Shown here piece by piece: positions 44,461 to 53,634 of a stretch of DNA of 64,000 nucleotides. The notes beneath the pieces were generated by a model. That model had not been told where the DNA came from. It made no database searches and saw nothing but the letters and a program-made list of their open reading frames with translations. How positions within the stretch are numbered: the stretch's first letter is position 1; each line of letters opens with the position of its first letter. The position numbers were made by a program, and so were the translations under genes. Location: assembly GCF_008369325.1 (NCBI RefSeq), contig NZ_VOBI01000003.1, positions 372,001 to 436,000 of the forward strand. The letters are read 5' to 3'. Origin of the DNA: Pseudomonas sp. ANT_H12B (GTDB lineage Bacteria; Pseudomonadota; Gammaproteobacteria; Pseudomonadales; Pseudomonadaceae).

Positions 44461-46728
44461 ATGAGCGACTCCCTTGATCTCAGCCTGGACGGTGTAGAAC
44501 GCCGGTCACTGGCTGACTTCACCGAAAATGCCTACCTCAACTACTCCATGTACGTGATCATGGACCGTGCCTTGCCGCATATCGGCGACGGCCTGAAACC
44601 GGTACAGCGGCGCATCATCTATGCGATGAGCGAGTTGGGGCTGGACGCCGATTCCAAGCACAAGAAGTCGGCGCGTACCGTCGGTGACGTGCTCGGCAAG
44701 TTCCACCCGCACGGCGATTCGGCCTGCTACGAAGCCATGGTCCTGATGGCCCAGCCGTTCAGCTACCGCTACACGCTGGTCGATGGCCAGGGCAACTGGG
44801 GTGCGCCGGATGATCCCAAGTCCTTCGCCGCCATGCGTTACACCGAAGCGCGGCTGTCGCGTTATTCCGAAGTGCTGCTCAGCGAACTGGGTCAGGGCAC
44901 TGCGGACTGGGGCCCGAACTTCGACGGTACGCTCGACGAGCCGCTGGTGTTGCCTGCGCGTTTGCCGAACATTCTGCTCAACGGCACCACCGGCATCGCC
45001 GTGGGCATGGCCACCGACGTGCCGCCGCACAACCTGCGCGAAGTCGCAACAGCGTGCGTGCGTTTGCTCGATGAGCCCAAAGCCACGGTCGAGCAACTCT
45101 GCGAACACATCCAGGGCCCGGATTACCCGACCGAAGCGGAAATCATCACGCCCCGCGCCGACCTGCTGAAAATGTACGAAACCGGCAAGGGCTCGGTGCG
45201 CATGCGCGCCGTGTACCACATCGAGGACGGCGACATCATCGTCACCGCGCTGCCGCATCAGGTGTCCGGTGCCAAGGTGCTGGAACAGATCGCGGCCATG
45301 ATGCAGGCCAAACCGTCCAAGGCTCCGCAGATCGCTGACTTGCGCGACGAATCCGACCACGAAAACCCGTGCCGGATCGTGATCATTCCGGGTGCACGAA
45401 AAAACTTCGACCACGATGCATTGATGACCCACCTGTTCGCCAGCACCGAGCTGGAGTCGAGCTACCGGGTCAACATCAACATCATCGGCCTGGACGGCAA
45501 GCCGCAGTTGAAAAACCTGCGGGCATTGCTGGTCGAATGGCTGGAGTTCCGCGTCAACACCGTGCGTCGTCGTCTGCAATTTCGCCTGGACAAGGTCGAG
45601 CGTCGCCTGCACCTGTTGGACGGTTTGTTGATCGCTTACCTCAACCTGGATGAAGTGATTCATATCATCCGCACCGAGGAACACCCGAAAGCTGCACTGA
45701 TCGCGCGTTTCGCCCTGAGCGAAATCCAGGCCGACTACATTCTCGACACCCGTTTGCGTCAGTTGGCGCGACTGGAAGAAATGAAGCTGCGTGCCGAGCA
45801 GGATGAACTGCTCAAGGAACAAGCCAAGCTGCAAGCCCTGCTGGGCAGCGAAGCCAAGCTGAAAAAACTGGTCCGCACCGAGCTGATCAAGGACGCCGAA
45901 ACCTACGGCGACGACCGTCGCTCGCCAATCGTCGAGCGCGCCGAAGCCAAGGCCCTGACCGAGCACGATCTGCTGCCGAACGAGAAAGTGACTGTCGTCC
46001 TGTCGGAAAAAGGCTGGGTTCGTTCCGCCAAGGGCCACGAAATCGACGCCACCGGGCTGTCCTACAAGGCCGGGGATGGTTTCAAGGCCTTGGCGCCCGG
46101 TCGCTCCAACCAGTTTGCGGTGTTTATCGACTCCACCGGTCGCAGTTATTCAGTGGCCGCGCACACGCTGCCATCGGCACGTGGCCAGGGCGAACCGCTG
46201 ACCGGTCGTCTGACGCCGCCGCCAGGGGCGAGTTTCGAATGCGTGTTGATGCCCGAAGACGACTCGTTGTACGTGATCGCCTCCGACGCCGGTTACGGTT
46301 TTGTGGTCAAGGGTGAAGACCTGCAAGCCAAGAACAAGGCGGGCAAGGCCTTGTTGAGCCTGCCAAACAACGCCAAGGTGATTCTGCCGCGTCCGGTGGC
46401 CGATCGTGAGCAGAACTGGCTGGCGTCGGTGACCACCGAAGGTCGCCTGCTGATCTTCAAGATCAGCGATCTGCCACAATTAGGTAAAGGTAAAGGTAAT
46501 AAGATCATCGGGATTTCCGGTGAGCGCGTTGCCAGCCGGGAAGAATATGTCACGGACATCGCCGTTCTGCCGGATGGCGCCACTTTGGTGCTGCAGGCCG
46601 GAAAACGTACCTTGTCACTGAAAGCAGACGACCTCGAACACTACAAAGGTGAGCGTGGACGTCGTGGTAACAAACTGCCACGTGGCTTTCAAAGGGTAGA
46701 TGCGCTGCTCGTCGAAAACCTCAATTAG
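44461..46728 (+). CDS. parC: DNA topoisomerase IV subunit A
   Basis: ParC is the DNA-cleaving subunit of topoisomerase IV. The 755-residue product begins with the breakage-reunion domain: [32 protein letters not shown], and the active-site Tyr in [11 protein letters not shown] near residue 124. The C-terminal part forms the beta-pinwheel. The quinolone-determining residues Ser87 and Glu91 are wild type. The ATG at 44461 gives the standard start, and an in-frame ATG 63 bases earlier lies inside the retropepsin-like gene. Confidence 0.97.
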   Translation: MSDSLDLSLDGVERRSLADFTENAYLNYSMYVIMDRALPHIGDGLKPVQRRIIYAMSELGLDADSKHKKSARTVGDVLGKFHPHGDSACYEAMVLMAQPFSYRYTLVDGQGNWGAPDDPKSFAAMRYTEARLSRYSEVLLSELGQGTADWGPNFDGTLDEPLVLPARLPNILLNGTTGIAVGMATDVPPHNLREVATACVRLLDEPKATVEQLCEHIQGPDYPTEAEIITPRADLLKMYETGKGSVRMRAVYHIEDGDIIVTALPHQVSGAKVLEQIAAMMQAKPSKAPQIADLRDESDHENPCRIVIIPGARKNFDHDALMTHLFASTELESSYRVNINIIGLDGKPQLKNLRALLVEWLEFRVNTVRRRLQFRLDKVERRLHLLDGLLIAYLNLDEVIHIIRTEEHPKAALIARFALSEIQADYILDTRLRQLARLEEMKLRAEQDELLKEQAKLQALLGSEAKLKKLVRTELIKDAETYGDDRRSPIVERAEAKALTEHDLLPNEKVTVVLSEKGWVRSAKGHEIDATGLSYKAGDGFKALAPGRSNQFAVFIDSTGRSYSVAAHTLPSARGQGEPLTGRLTPPPGASFECVLMPEDDSLYVIASDAGYGFVVKGEDLQAKNKAGKALLSLPNNAKVILPRPVADREQNWLASVTTEGRLLIFKISDLPQLGKGKGNKIIGISGERVASREEYVTDIAVLPDGATLVLQAGKRTLSLKADDLEHYKGERGRRGNKLPRGFQRVDALLVENLN

Positions 46729-46743
46729 GCGTCCCAGAGCGCT

Positions 46744-46769
46744 CGATCTACGATTTAACGCGTAGATCG
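46744..46769 (+). terminator. Hairpin after parC
   Basis: CGATCTACG (46744-46752), an 8-base loop and CGTAGATCG (46761-46769) form a perfect 9-bp stem shortly after the parC stop. No T tract follows, so it is a possible rather than certain terminator. Confidence 0.45.
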
Positions 46770-46904
46770 ACACTTTGCCGCTGGAGTCGGAACGCATATT
46801 CACGGATGATATGGCCTTTCAAGCGCCGGCGTGGTCGAGCGTTCTTCATATTTATTGAGTATTTTCACTGTGGTTAGCCTTGTGGCAATCACCTGGACGG
46901 GACG

Positions 46905-47618
46905 ATGACTGCTCTGCGCCTTCCTTTTATTTTGATGCTCGCTGGGGTACTTGGCCTGGCGGGTTGCAGCGTTCACCAACCGGTGTCGCTGTATCAACTG
47001 GACAGTGGAAGTCCGGTCGAGCCTGCGCAAAGCGCTGGCATGGCCGTATTGTTGGGCCCGGTAACGGTTGCCGACTACCTGCAACGCGAAACGCTGTTGC
47101 AGCGTCAGCCGGATGGCAGTCTGCAAGCTTCGGTTGACGGTCGTTGGGCGGGTAGCCTTTCGTCGGACATCGATCAGCTGTTGCTGCGTCAGGTAGCGGG
47201 TCATCTGGACAGCCAGCGCGTAGTGCTGGCGCCTGCGACTTTAGGCTTCACGCCGGATGTTCAGGTACTGCTGACCATCACGCGTCTGGATTCGGGTGAA
47301 TCGCAGCCGGCCATCCTTGATGCGCAATGGCGCCTGATCGACCGTCGTGGGCAGGTGCGTGATAACCGCATCATTCATCTGCAGGAACAGCACGCTGGCG
47401 GCACCGCGGCTCAGGTGCAGGCTCAGGGCGTATTGCTGCAGCGTCTGGCCGAGCAACTGTCGACGGCGCTCAAGCCGCTGGCCAATCAGCCACCGATTGC
47501 TGAGGCCCCTAAGAAGCCGGCTGCCAAGCCGGCAGCGCCGGCGGCAGAAGCGGAAAAGCAGCCAAAGATCCCGATGGCCTCGCCGATCCGGACCGATATG
47601 GAAGTGTTCAGGTTCTAA
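46905..47618 (+). CDS. PqiC-like ABC-type transport auxiliary lipoprotein
   Basis: A 237-residue lipoprotein of the PqiC/DUF330 group, which works with MCE-type lipid transport systems at the outer membrane. The signal peptide ends in lipobox LAGC. The mature N-terminus VSLYQLDSG and VLLGPVTVADYLQRETLLQRQPDG are typical. The C-terminal 40 residues are Ala/Pro/Lys-rich (KKPAAKPAAPAAEAEK), a low-complexity tail that I do not connect to a function. No pqiAB or mla genes are next to it, so its partner is encoded elsewhere. A terminator follows. Confidence 0.82.
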   Translation: MTALRLPFILMLAGVLGLAGCSVHQPVSLYQLDSGSPVEPAQSAGMAVLLGPVTVADYLQRETLLQRQPDGSLQASVDGRWAGSLSSDIDQLLLRQVAGHLDSQRVVLAPATLGFTPDVQVLLTITRLDSGESQPAILDAQWRLIDRRGQVRDNRIIHLQEQHAGGTAAQVQAQGVLLQRLAEQLSTALKPLANQPPIAEAPKKPAAKPAAPAAEAEKQPKIPMASPIRTDMEVFRF

Positions 47619-47638
47619 ACCTGGATTGAAGCCAGAAC

Positions 47639-47665
47639 AAAGCCCGCCTAGTGCGGGCTTTGTTG
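47639..47665 (+). terminator. Rho-independent terminator of the PqiC-like gene
   Basis: AAAGCCCGC (47639-47647), loop CTAGT, GCGGGCTTT (47653-47661), then a T-rich stretch. It lies about 20 bases past the stop. Confidence 0.85.
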
Positions 47666-47703
47666 TTTCTGCAGGTTGGGATCCATGTTGCCTGACCTGG
47701 CCC

Positions 47704-47797
47704 CTTCGCGGGCAAGCCCGCTCCCACAGGTTTTGTGTCGTACACCTATCGCGCGAACGATGCAGGACCTGTGGGAGCGGGCTTGCCCGCGAAGGCG
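47704..47797. repeat. REP doublet, GCGGGC variant
   Basis: Inverted REP copies with GCGGGCAAGCCCGC followed by GCTCCCAC (47,708-47,727), and GTGGGAGC with GCGGGCTTGCCCGC (47,771-47,790). Both arms share the same substitutions, so self-complementarity is preserved. Confidence 0.85.
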
Positions 47798-47814
47798 TCA
47801 GGACAGACAACAAA

Positions 47815-47846
47815 AAGCCCGCAGACGATCACTCGTCTGCGGGCTT
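47815..47846. terminator. Bidirectional-looking terminator before the YtjB-like gene end
   Basis: AAGCCCGCAGACGA (47815-47828), loop TCAC, TCGTCTGCGGGCTT (47833-47846) form a perfect 14-bp stem. It lies 17 bases past the minus-strand stop at 47863, with an A-rich flank that becomes T-rich on the minus strand, so it most likely ends that transcript. Confidence 0.85.
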
Positions 47847-47862
47847 CTTCATAGCAGGGCTA

Positions 47863-49389
47863 TTACGCCCGGCGTTCGTGCATCCGCGCCAGTTGTCGCT
47901 CCAGCATCGATGGATAAGGCTCCATCAGTCGCTCTACGCAGCAAGCGCCTTCGGGGCTGGCGATCGGCCGGATCCGAGCACGTTGGCGGATCAGCGCGTC
48001 GTCACTGATCTTGCGCTCCACCAGCAGCAGGTTGCGGCTGTGTTGCGACAAGGCCAGGGCGTCCTGGGCGGTTTCGGTCAGTAGCAGGTCGATCTGGCTC
48101 AGGCCGAACAGCTCGTCGCCCAGCGTCAGGCCCAACTGCAATTGCAGGGTGATGCCGCTGTCGGCGACTTCGATCTGCAACTGATGGCCCAGGGCGCGCA
48201 GCAACTCACCGCAGCAGATTGCGTTGGTCAGGTAGTCATCACCGCTGTCTTCGGTATGGAACAGCATCAGCGTGCTGCCGTCGTTCAGTGTGTGCAGTTC
48301 GCTCTGATAGAGCGAAGCGGCCTGATCGAGGCAATCGCGGTAGCGTTTGAGCAGTTCTTCCAGGCGAGCACGGGGCAAGCGCCGCAGCTGATCCTGGGCG
48401 CCCAGTTGCACGGCCAGCACCGCGCTGTGTTGCGGTACGTTCGATACTTGCGGTTTTGCTACCGGTTTCGGCGCGGTCGAAGCTGATTCGTCACGCAGGT
48501 CGGCAAATGCATCGTCGTCGTCATCAACGGTGCTGACAATGCGCCGTGGCGCAGGCTTGAGGCCGGCCACAGGCTTGGTTTCATCGAAACTCGGGTCACG
48601 CAAATTGCGCACTTCGAAGGTCGGCTCGTTATCGTCCGCGTCTTCGTAGTCGCTTTCGTCGTACTCAGGCTCGGGAACAGGTTCCGGCTCGGCCGGCTCC
48701 GGCGCGAAGTCGGCGTGCAGCTGGCGAGCCAGGTCGCCGATCTCATCCTGACGCTCGGTGGCCGGGGTATATTCGTCGATATGGCGCAGCCACACCCGCA
48801 ATTGCAGCAACGGCGTGGAGATGTGCCGACCCAGGCGCAGGCTCAAGGCCAGGGACAGGGCCAGCAGAATCGCGCTCAAAATACCCATGCTTTGCAGGCT
48901 GATGGTCATCGGCTGCTGGAACTGATCCATGTCCAGGCTGATGCGCAGTTGCCCGGCGGTCACATCCTGGAAAGTGATCTTGCTCTGGTACATGCCTTCG
49001 GCTTCGCCCAGCAAGCTGTGCTTGGGGCGCTGACCGGCTTCGGCGAGGATGCGGTTATCCATGCTGTAGATGGCAGCGTGAGCCACCAGCTTGTTTTTGG
49101 TCAGTTTGTTGAGCAGCACGTTGAGGCTGAGGATGTCGTTGGACACCAACAGCTCCGTGGCGGACGTGGCAGTCTGGGTGGTCAGGCTTTCGCCCAGGGC
49201 ATCCGCCTGCTCGTGCATGGCCTGCTTGAACTGCAAACCCATCACACAGGCATAGATCACCAGGGCCAGAGCGACCAGGATCACGTTATGGCTGGCGATG
49301 CGCAATGCAATCGGTACACGGCGGTGACGCAGTGCACGGAAGATCAGCAGAAAGAAGTTATCGGTTTTGACTGGCGTAGGCCGGTTCAC
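47863..49389 (-). CDS. YtjB/AhpA-like membrane protein with cyclase-like C-terminus
   Basis: A 508-residue inner membrane protein divergent from serB, as E. coli ytjB (smp) is. Layout: transmembrane helix near residues 30-48, periplasmic domain to about 162 (SMP_2 type, with LLVSNDILSLNVLLNKL), second helix near 163-183, a HAMP-like region to about 225, an acidic low-complexity linker (227-300, with EPEPVPEPEYDESDYEDADD), then a domain at about 318-490. The last domain has the order of class III cyclase elements (LNDGSTLMLFHTEDSGDDYLTNA, LQLGLTLGDE, LALSQHSRNLLLV) but lacks the metal-binding aspartates. E. coli YtjB is far shorter. The GTG at 49389 is the likely start. Confidence 0.75.
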   Translation of the reverse strand: MNRPTPVKTDNFFLLIFRALRHRRVPIALRIASHNVILVALALVIYACVMGLQFKQAMHEQADALGESLTTQTATSATELLVSNDILSLNVLLNKLTKNKLVAHAAIYSMDNRILAEAGQRPKHSLLGEAEGMYQSKITFQDVTAGQLRISLDMDQFQQPMTISLQSMGILSAILLALSLALSLRLGRHISTPLLQLRVWLRHIDEYTPATERQDEIGDLARQLHADFAPEPAEPEPVPEPEYDESDYEDADDNEPTFEVRNLRDPSFDETKPVAGLKPAPRRIVSTVDDDDDAFADLRDESASTAPKPVAKPQVSNVPQHSAVLAVQLGAQDQLRRLPRARLEELLKRYRDCLDQAASLYQSELHTLNDGSTLMLFHTEDSGDDYLTNAICCGELLRALGHQLQIEVADSGITLQLQLGLTLGDELFGLSQIDLLLTETAQDALALSQHSRNLLLVERKISDDALIRQRARIRPIASPEGACCVERLMEPYPSMLERQLARMHERRA

Positions 49390-49524
49390 TTGAGCTCGGC
49401 TCTTTTGTCCGTGAAGTTGACGCGCAGTATAGCGACAGGCCCTAGACCGGCAAAGCGCTGACGGTGCCCGATGGTCACTGAATGTGGGTAGAATGCGGTT
49501 TTTTTCCACTTGCGGGGGTGCGCC

Positions 49525-50739
49525 TTGCGCGAAATCGTCCTGATAAACATCACGGGAGTCGACCGTCCGGGTCTGACTGCGGCCATTACCGGCGTTCTGG
49601 CCCAGGGTGGTGTGAACATTCTCGACATTGGTCAGGCGGTGATCCACGACACCTTGTCGTTCGGCATTCTGGTTGAAATTCCTGACACCGAGCAAGGCAA
49701 GTCGGTGCTCAAGGACATCCTGTTCACCGCTTACAAGCTCGATCAGCAGGTGCGTTTCACGCCGGTGTCCGAAGAGGATTACCAGCAGTGGGTCGGCAAT
49801 CAGGGCAAAAAACGCCACATCGTGACGCTATTGACCCGCAAAGTGACCGCCGAGCAATTGCAGCGCGTGAGCTCGATCACCGCCAAATATGGCTTGAACA
49901 TCGACCACATCGATCGTCTGTCCGGGCGCATGCCGCTGGACACCCCAGCCGATCAGGGCAAGGGCTGCATCGAGTTTTCCGTTCGCGGCGAAGCGGCTGA
50001 TCCGCAGGCGCTGCGGGCCGAATTCCTCAGCGTCGCTCAGGAACTGAACGTCGACATCGCTTTCCAGGAAGATTCGCTGTTCCGCCGTAATCGTCGCCTG
50101 GCGGTGTTCGACATGGACTCGACGCTGATCGAAGCCGAAGTGATCGACGAACTGGCCAAGGCTGCCGGCGTGGGCGATCAGGTGTCTGCGATCACCGAGC
50201 GGGCGATGGCCGGCGAATTGGACTTCCGCGCCAGCTTCAAGGAGCGCCTGGCCTTGTTGAAAGGGCTGGACGTGAGCGTGCTGGACTCGATCGGCGCTTC
50301 GTTGCGCCTGACCGAGGGCGCCGAAACCCTGTTCGCCGAACTCAAGCGTCTGGGCTACAAGACAGCGATCCTGTCGGGTGGCTTCACCTATTTTGCCAAA
50401 CAGTTGCAGGCGAAGTTGGGCATCGATTATGTGTTCGCCAACGAACTGGAAGTGGTCGACGGCAAGGTCACCGGCGTAGCGGTCGAACCGATTGTCGATG
50501 CGCAGCGCAAGGCTGATTTGTTGAAAGAGCTGGCGCACCAGGAAGGTTTGCGTCTGGAGCAGACCATTGCGGTCGGCGACGGCGCCAACGATCTGCCGAT
50601 GCTGGCGATTGCCGGGCTGGGCGTGGCGTTCCGCGCCAAGCCGCTGGTCAAACAGTCGGCGAAGCAGGCGATTTCTACCCTTGGGCTTGATGGTGTGCTT
50701 TATCTGCTGGGCTTCCGGGATCGCGACGGGCAGCTTTAA
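49525..50739 (+). CDS. serB: Phosphoserine phosphatase
   Basis: SerB removes phosphate from phosphoserine, the last step of serine synthesis. The 404-residue protein has two N-terminal ACT-type domains (INITGVDRPGLTAAITGVL and a second near residue 100) and a HAD phosphatase domain. Its nucleophile loop AVFDMDSTLIEAE lies near residue 193, LSGGFTYFAKQL follows and VGDGANDLPML is the fourth HAD motif. The TTG at 49525 follows a GGGGG six bases upstream and gives the usual MREIVLINITG start. A TTG at 49510 is the alternative. Confidence 0.95.
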   Translation: MREIVLINITGVDRPGLTAAITGVLAQGGVNILDIGQAVIHDTLSFGILVEIPDTEQGKSVLKDILFTAYKLDQQVRFTPVSEEDYQQWVGNQGKKRHIVTLLTRKVTAEQLQRVSSITAKYGLNIDHIDRLSGRMPLDTPADQGKGCIEFSVRGEAADPQALRAEFLSVAQELNVDIAFQEDSLFRRNRRLAVFDMDSTLIEAEVIDELAKAAGVGDQVSAITERAMAGELDFRASFKERLALLKGLDVSVLDSIGASLRLTEGAETLFAELKRLGYKTAILSGGFTYFAKQLQAKLGIDYVFANELEVVDGKVTGVAVEPIVDAQRKADLLKELAHQEGLRLEQTIAVGDGANDLPMLAIAGLGVAFRAKPLVKQSAKQAISTLGLDGVLYLLGFRDRDGQL

Positions 50740-50763
50740 GTCTTGTAGTGATTGACAGGGCCT

Positions 50764-50842
50764 CTTCGCGAGCAAGCCCGCTCCCACACTGGATTTGCGT
50801 CAAACAGAGAACAAATGTGGGAGCGGGCCTGCTCGCGAAAGG
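50764..50842. repeat. REP doublet with mismatched left arm
   Basis: Inverted REP copies: GCGAGCAAGCCCGC followed by GCTCCCAC (50,768-50,787), and GTGGGAGC with GCGGGCCTGCTCGC (50,817-50,838). Both palindromes are hybrids of the GCGAGC and GCGGGC variants. Confidence 0.8.
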
Positions 50843-50868
50843 CGCGCCGCGGTTCTACAGACTCACAC

Positions 50869-52638
50869 TCAAAGCGACTTCCACAACGAATCAAAGTCAT
50901 CTTCAACACCGACCGCGCCACTCTCTGCGTTTTCCAGTGAGCGATAGGCGAACTGATTGAAGCTGTTGGTGCTCGCCACCCGCCGATCCAGCCCGGCCCG
51001 GCGTTCCTCGCCATTGGTGTTGATCATCACCTTGTTGCCTTCCTGAAAGGGCAGCCGAGGGGCGAGCAGGGTGGCCGGCAGTTCTATTGCGCTGATGGCC
51101 GGCAGTAACAGACCGCGTAAATAATGGCTGTGGTCGTCACGGGTGCGCACCAGTTGCAGGCCGCAAGGTTCGGCATAAGGCGCGACTTGCTCGATACCCA
51201 TTTGCGTACCGCCACCCCGTACCTGGCGGATCCAGCGAACCACCGCAATGCTCCAGCCACTGCCAGCCGAATCCTCGATACCCACTATCTCGCCAGCCTG
51301 TAGCTCAGTGGGCACCACGTTCGGCCAGGCCAGGCAATAACCGCCCGGGCTGTGGTTGATTACTGGCAGGACATACGTCGCAAACTGTCGGTTGCGGTCG
51401 GACGCTTCTTGGCTGTCATCGCTCTGGAGCTGTGGGTATTCGATTTCTTCGTAAGGCAGCAGGGCGCTCGCGCTGTCATGTGACGCCGCATCAAAGACAT
51501 GGCCCCATTGGTCCTTTTCCCGTTTCGCCGGGGATGTTGCAGAAAATTGTGCGGGGCGCAGGCTCGGGGTTTTCAGGATGTCGCTGAACGAACGTTGCCC
51601 GCCCAGAAAGAAGTGCAACGCGCTCATGCCCACGCACAGGGTCAAGGTGCCTTGGCCGACCGTGCGCTTGAAGCTGCGCTCGGCGGTCTGGCCCCAGGCG
51701 GCATGAAGATGTTGCAGCGTATCCGCACTCAACCCCGCAGGCACGAGCAGCGGCGACGCACTGTCGGTTTTTTGCAGGTGCGCTTCGATGGCTGCGACGA
51801 GTGGCTGCGGGTCGATCCCCAGCAAGCTCCCTTGCTGCTCGGGGCGGAAATTGGAGCGGTATCGCGGCCCTGTGTCGAGGTCCGGCGCAACGCCAAACAG
51901 CCCCTCGGCCGATTTGTCGGGTTGCAATTTGATCCATTTGCTCCAGGGCTCCAGCACTTCGGCGACCCGGGCAATCTGGTTCTGGCGCAGTTGGTTGCAG
52001 CGTGACGCACCCAGCAGCAGGGCGACCACGTAAGTCTGTTCGATGCTCAGGTTTTGCGTCTGGCTGGCCTGTTCGTCTCGCAGGCTCAAATGCTGGAGTC
52101 GGAGCGCGCAGGCGATCCGATACAGCTGATGCAGTTCCAGCCACAGGCCTTCCGGCACCGGACAATAAAGCGAGGTAGAGCGAATCAACGGTCCGTTAAG
52201 ACAGTGAATCGCCCGTTGAAGCGCCTGGGCCAGTAGCGGCCCACGATCCTTGCTGAAGCGCGGTGTAATGCGCACGACGATCTGTTTATAGCCAATCGCC
52301 AGGTGACTTTGCAGCGCCTGGCAGAGGTTGGCGATCTTGCGCGAACGCTCGTCGAGAACAATCGCCTGATGCAGGAAATGCCGCTCCAGGTGTTTGCAGA
52401 CGTAATACACCTCGGGCCGTAGCAGTTCGAGCAGTTGCAGGCGGTTGTCGCTGGGCGTGATGAGTTGGTTGAGTTCGCTCAAACCTTGATACAACTGGCG
52501 AGCGGTTTCACCGATGTTGGCTCTGGGTAGATTGGCGATCCAGCGCTTTAGGTCGCGCGGTGTGGCTTCACAGAACGACAGGCGTAACTGCGTCGGGATC
52601 GGGGCGCGTAGCAGCAGGTGAGGACTGGTCTCATTCAT
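50869..52638 (-). CDS. PilZ-like domain protein (PA4958-like)
   Basis: A 589-residue cytoplasmic protein. The first about 370 residues are helical, with no motif I recognise. A segment at about residues 395-465 (VINHSPGGYCLAWP, ELQAGEIVGIED, WSIAVVRWIRQ, TQMGIEQVAP) has the beta-barrel pattern of a PilZ domain, although the usual N-terminal RxxxR is not obvious. P. aeruginosa PA4958 is the positional equivalent. There, fimX lies between it and serB, but here serB is the direct neighbour. The ATG at 52638 is preferred over a TTG 18 bases upstream. It is followed downstream by a REP pair and serB (convergent). Confidence 0.65.
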   Translation of the reverse strand: MNETSPHLLLRAPIPTQLRLSFCEATPRDLKRWIANLPRANIGETARQLYQGLSELNQLITPSDNRLQLLELLRPEVYYVCKHLERHFLHQAIVLDERSRKIANLCQALQSHLAIGYKQIVVRITPRFSKDRGPLLAQALQRAIHCLNGPLIRSTSLYCPVPEGLWLELHQLYRIACALRLQHLSLRDEQASQTQNLSIEQTYVVALLLGASRCNQLRQNQIARVAEVLEPWSKWIKLQPDKSAEGLFGVAPDLDTGPRYRSNFRPEQQGSLLGIDPQPLVAAIEAHLQKTDSASPLLVPAGLSADTLQHLHAAWGQTAERSFKRTVGQGTLTLCVGMSALHFFLGGQRSFSDILKTPSLRPAQFSATSPAKREKDQWGHVFDAASHDSASALLPYEEIEYPQLQSDDSQEASDRNRQFATYVLPVINHSPGGYCLAWPNVVPTELQAGEIVGIEDSAGSGWSIAVVRWIRQVRGGGTQMGIEQVAPYAEPCGLQLVRTRDDHSHYLRGLLLPAISAIELPATLLAPRLPFQEGNKVMINTNGEERRAGLDRRVASTNSFNQFAYRSLENAESGAVGVEDDFDSLWKSL

Positions 52639-52715
52639 GCCGTGGACAAACTCCAACCGGGAAATGGGCAGTGAATGACCGGACTTTAGCAGTTATGGCT
52701 AAGAGATGGTCATGG

Positions 52716-52747
52716 TTCGCCCCCTCGAACCGGTTCGAGGGGGCGAA
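52716..52747. terminator. Perfect 16-bp palindrome after psd
   Basis: TTCGCCCCCTCGAACC (52716-52731) is followed directly by its exact complement (52732-52747). It lies nine bases past the psd stop on the minus strand and probably forms the psd transcript's 3' hairpin, though no clear T run is present. Confidence 0.6.
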
Positions 52748-52755
52748 TCAGAAGA

Positions 52756-53616
52756 TCAGGTTTTTGGCAGACCCATACCCTGGCCCATCTGCACCGGCGA
52801 GCCGGCCGCCAATTCTTCAGCCCACTTCACTTGATCAGGCCCGAACAGTACGACAGCGGTCGAACCCAGTTTGAAGCGGCCCAGTTCCGCACCTTTTTCC
52901 AGATGGATCGGCGCACGGGCAGCTTCGTCATAACGAAAGGTTTTCAGCTCACGCTTGGGCGGCGTCACCAGCCCGGCCCAGACGGTTTCGATCGATGCCA
53001 CGATCATTGCGCCCACCAACACCACGGCCATCGGCCCGCGTTCGGTGTCGAAAATGCACGCCACACGCTCGTTGCGGGCGAACAGTTCCGGAACGTTTTC
53101 GGCGGTGGTCTGGTTGACCGAGAAGATCCGGCCCGGGATGTAGACCATCTCGCGCAGGGTGCCGGCCAATGGCATGTGCACGCGGTGGTAGTCCTTTGGC
53201 GACAGATAAATAGTCGCGAAATCACCGCCCATGAACGGCGCTGCGTTGGCCGCGTCGCCGCCCAGCAATTCCAGCACGCTGAAGCTGTGACCCTTGGCCT
53301 GGAATACGCGGCCGTGTTCGATCGGGCCAAGTTGGCTGACTGCACCGTCGGCCGGGCTGAGGATCGCGCCCGGGGTTTCGTCAAGTGGACGAGCGCCGTC
53401 TTTCAAGGCGCGGGTGAAGAACGCATTGAAGTGCTCGTAGGCAGTCAGGTCTTCGACCAGCGCCTGGGACATGTCCACCTGATAGCGCTTGGCGAACCAG
53501 GCGGTAAAGGCGTTCTTGAACCAGCGCACACGGCATTCGGCGATGCAGCCGGCCAGTCGCGACAACAGGTGATGGGGCAGCAGGTATTGGCTGAGGATAA
53601 ACAAACGCTTATTCAT
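52756..53616 (-). CDS. psd: Phosphatidylserine decarboxylase proenzyme
   Basis: Psd makes phosphatidylethanolamine from phosphatidylserine at the inner membrane. The 286-residue proenzyme contains the autocleavage motif LGST near residues 250-253, with Ser252 becoming the pyruvoyl group. [27 protein letters not shown] and [13 protein letters not shown] are further family hallmarks. It is on the minus strand, 18 bases after rhdA, an arrangement also seen in P. aeruginosa (PA4957/PA4956). Confidence 0.96.
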   Translation of the reverse strand: MNKRLFILSQYLLPHHLLSRLAGCIAECRVRWFKNAFTAWFAKRYQVDMSQALVEDLTAYEHFNAFFTRALKDGARPLDETPGAILSPADGAVSQLGPIEHGRVFQAKGHSFSVLELLGGDAANAAPFMGGDFATIYLSPKDYHRVHMPLAGTLREMVYIPGRIFSVNQTTAENVPELFARNERVACIFDTERGPMAVVLVGAMIVASIETVWAGLVTPPKRELKTFRYDEAARAPIHLEKGAELGRFKLGSTAVVLFGPDQVKWAEELAAGSPVQMGQGMGLPKT

Positions 53617-53634
53617 TGACTGTCCTTAAAAACC

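Noticed and set aside
44719..44733. Quinolone-resistance mutation in parC
   Set aside because: Ser87 and Glu91 are the susceptible residues; no change is seen.
44506..46038. Open frame of 510 codons on the minus strand opposite parC
   Set aside because: Antisense shadow of parC; no motif, start site or promoter.
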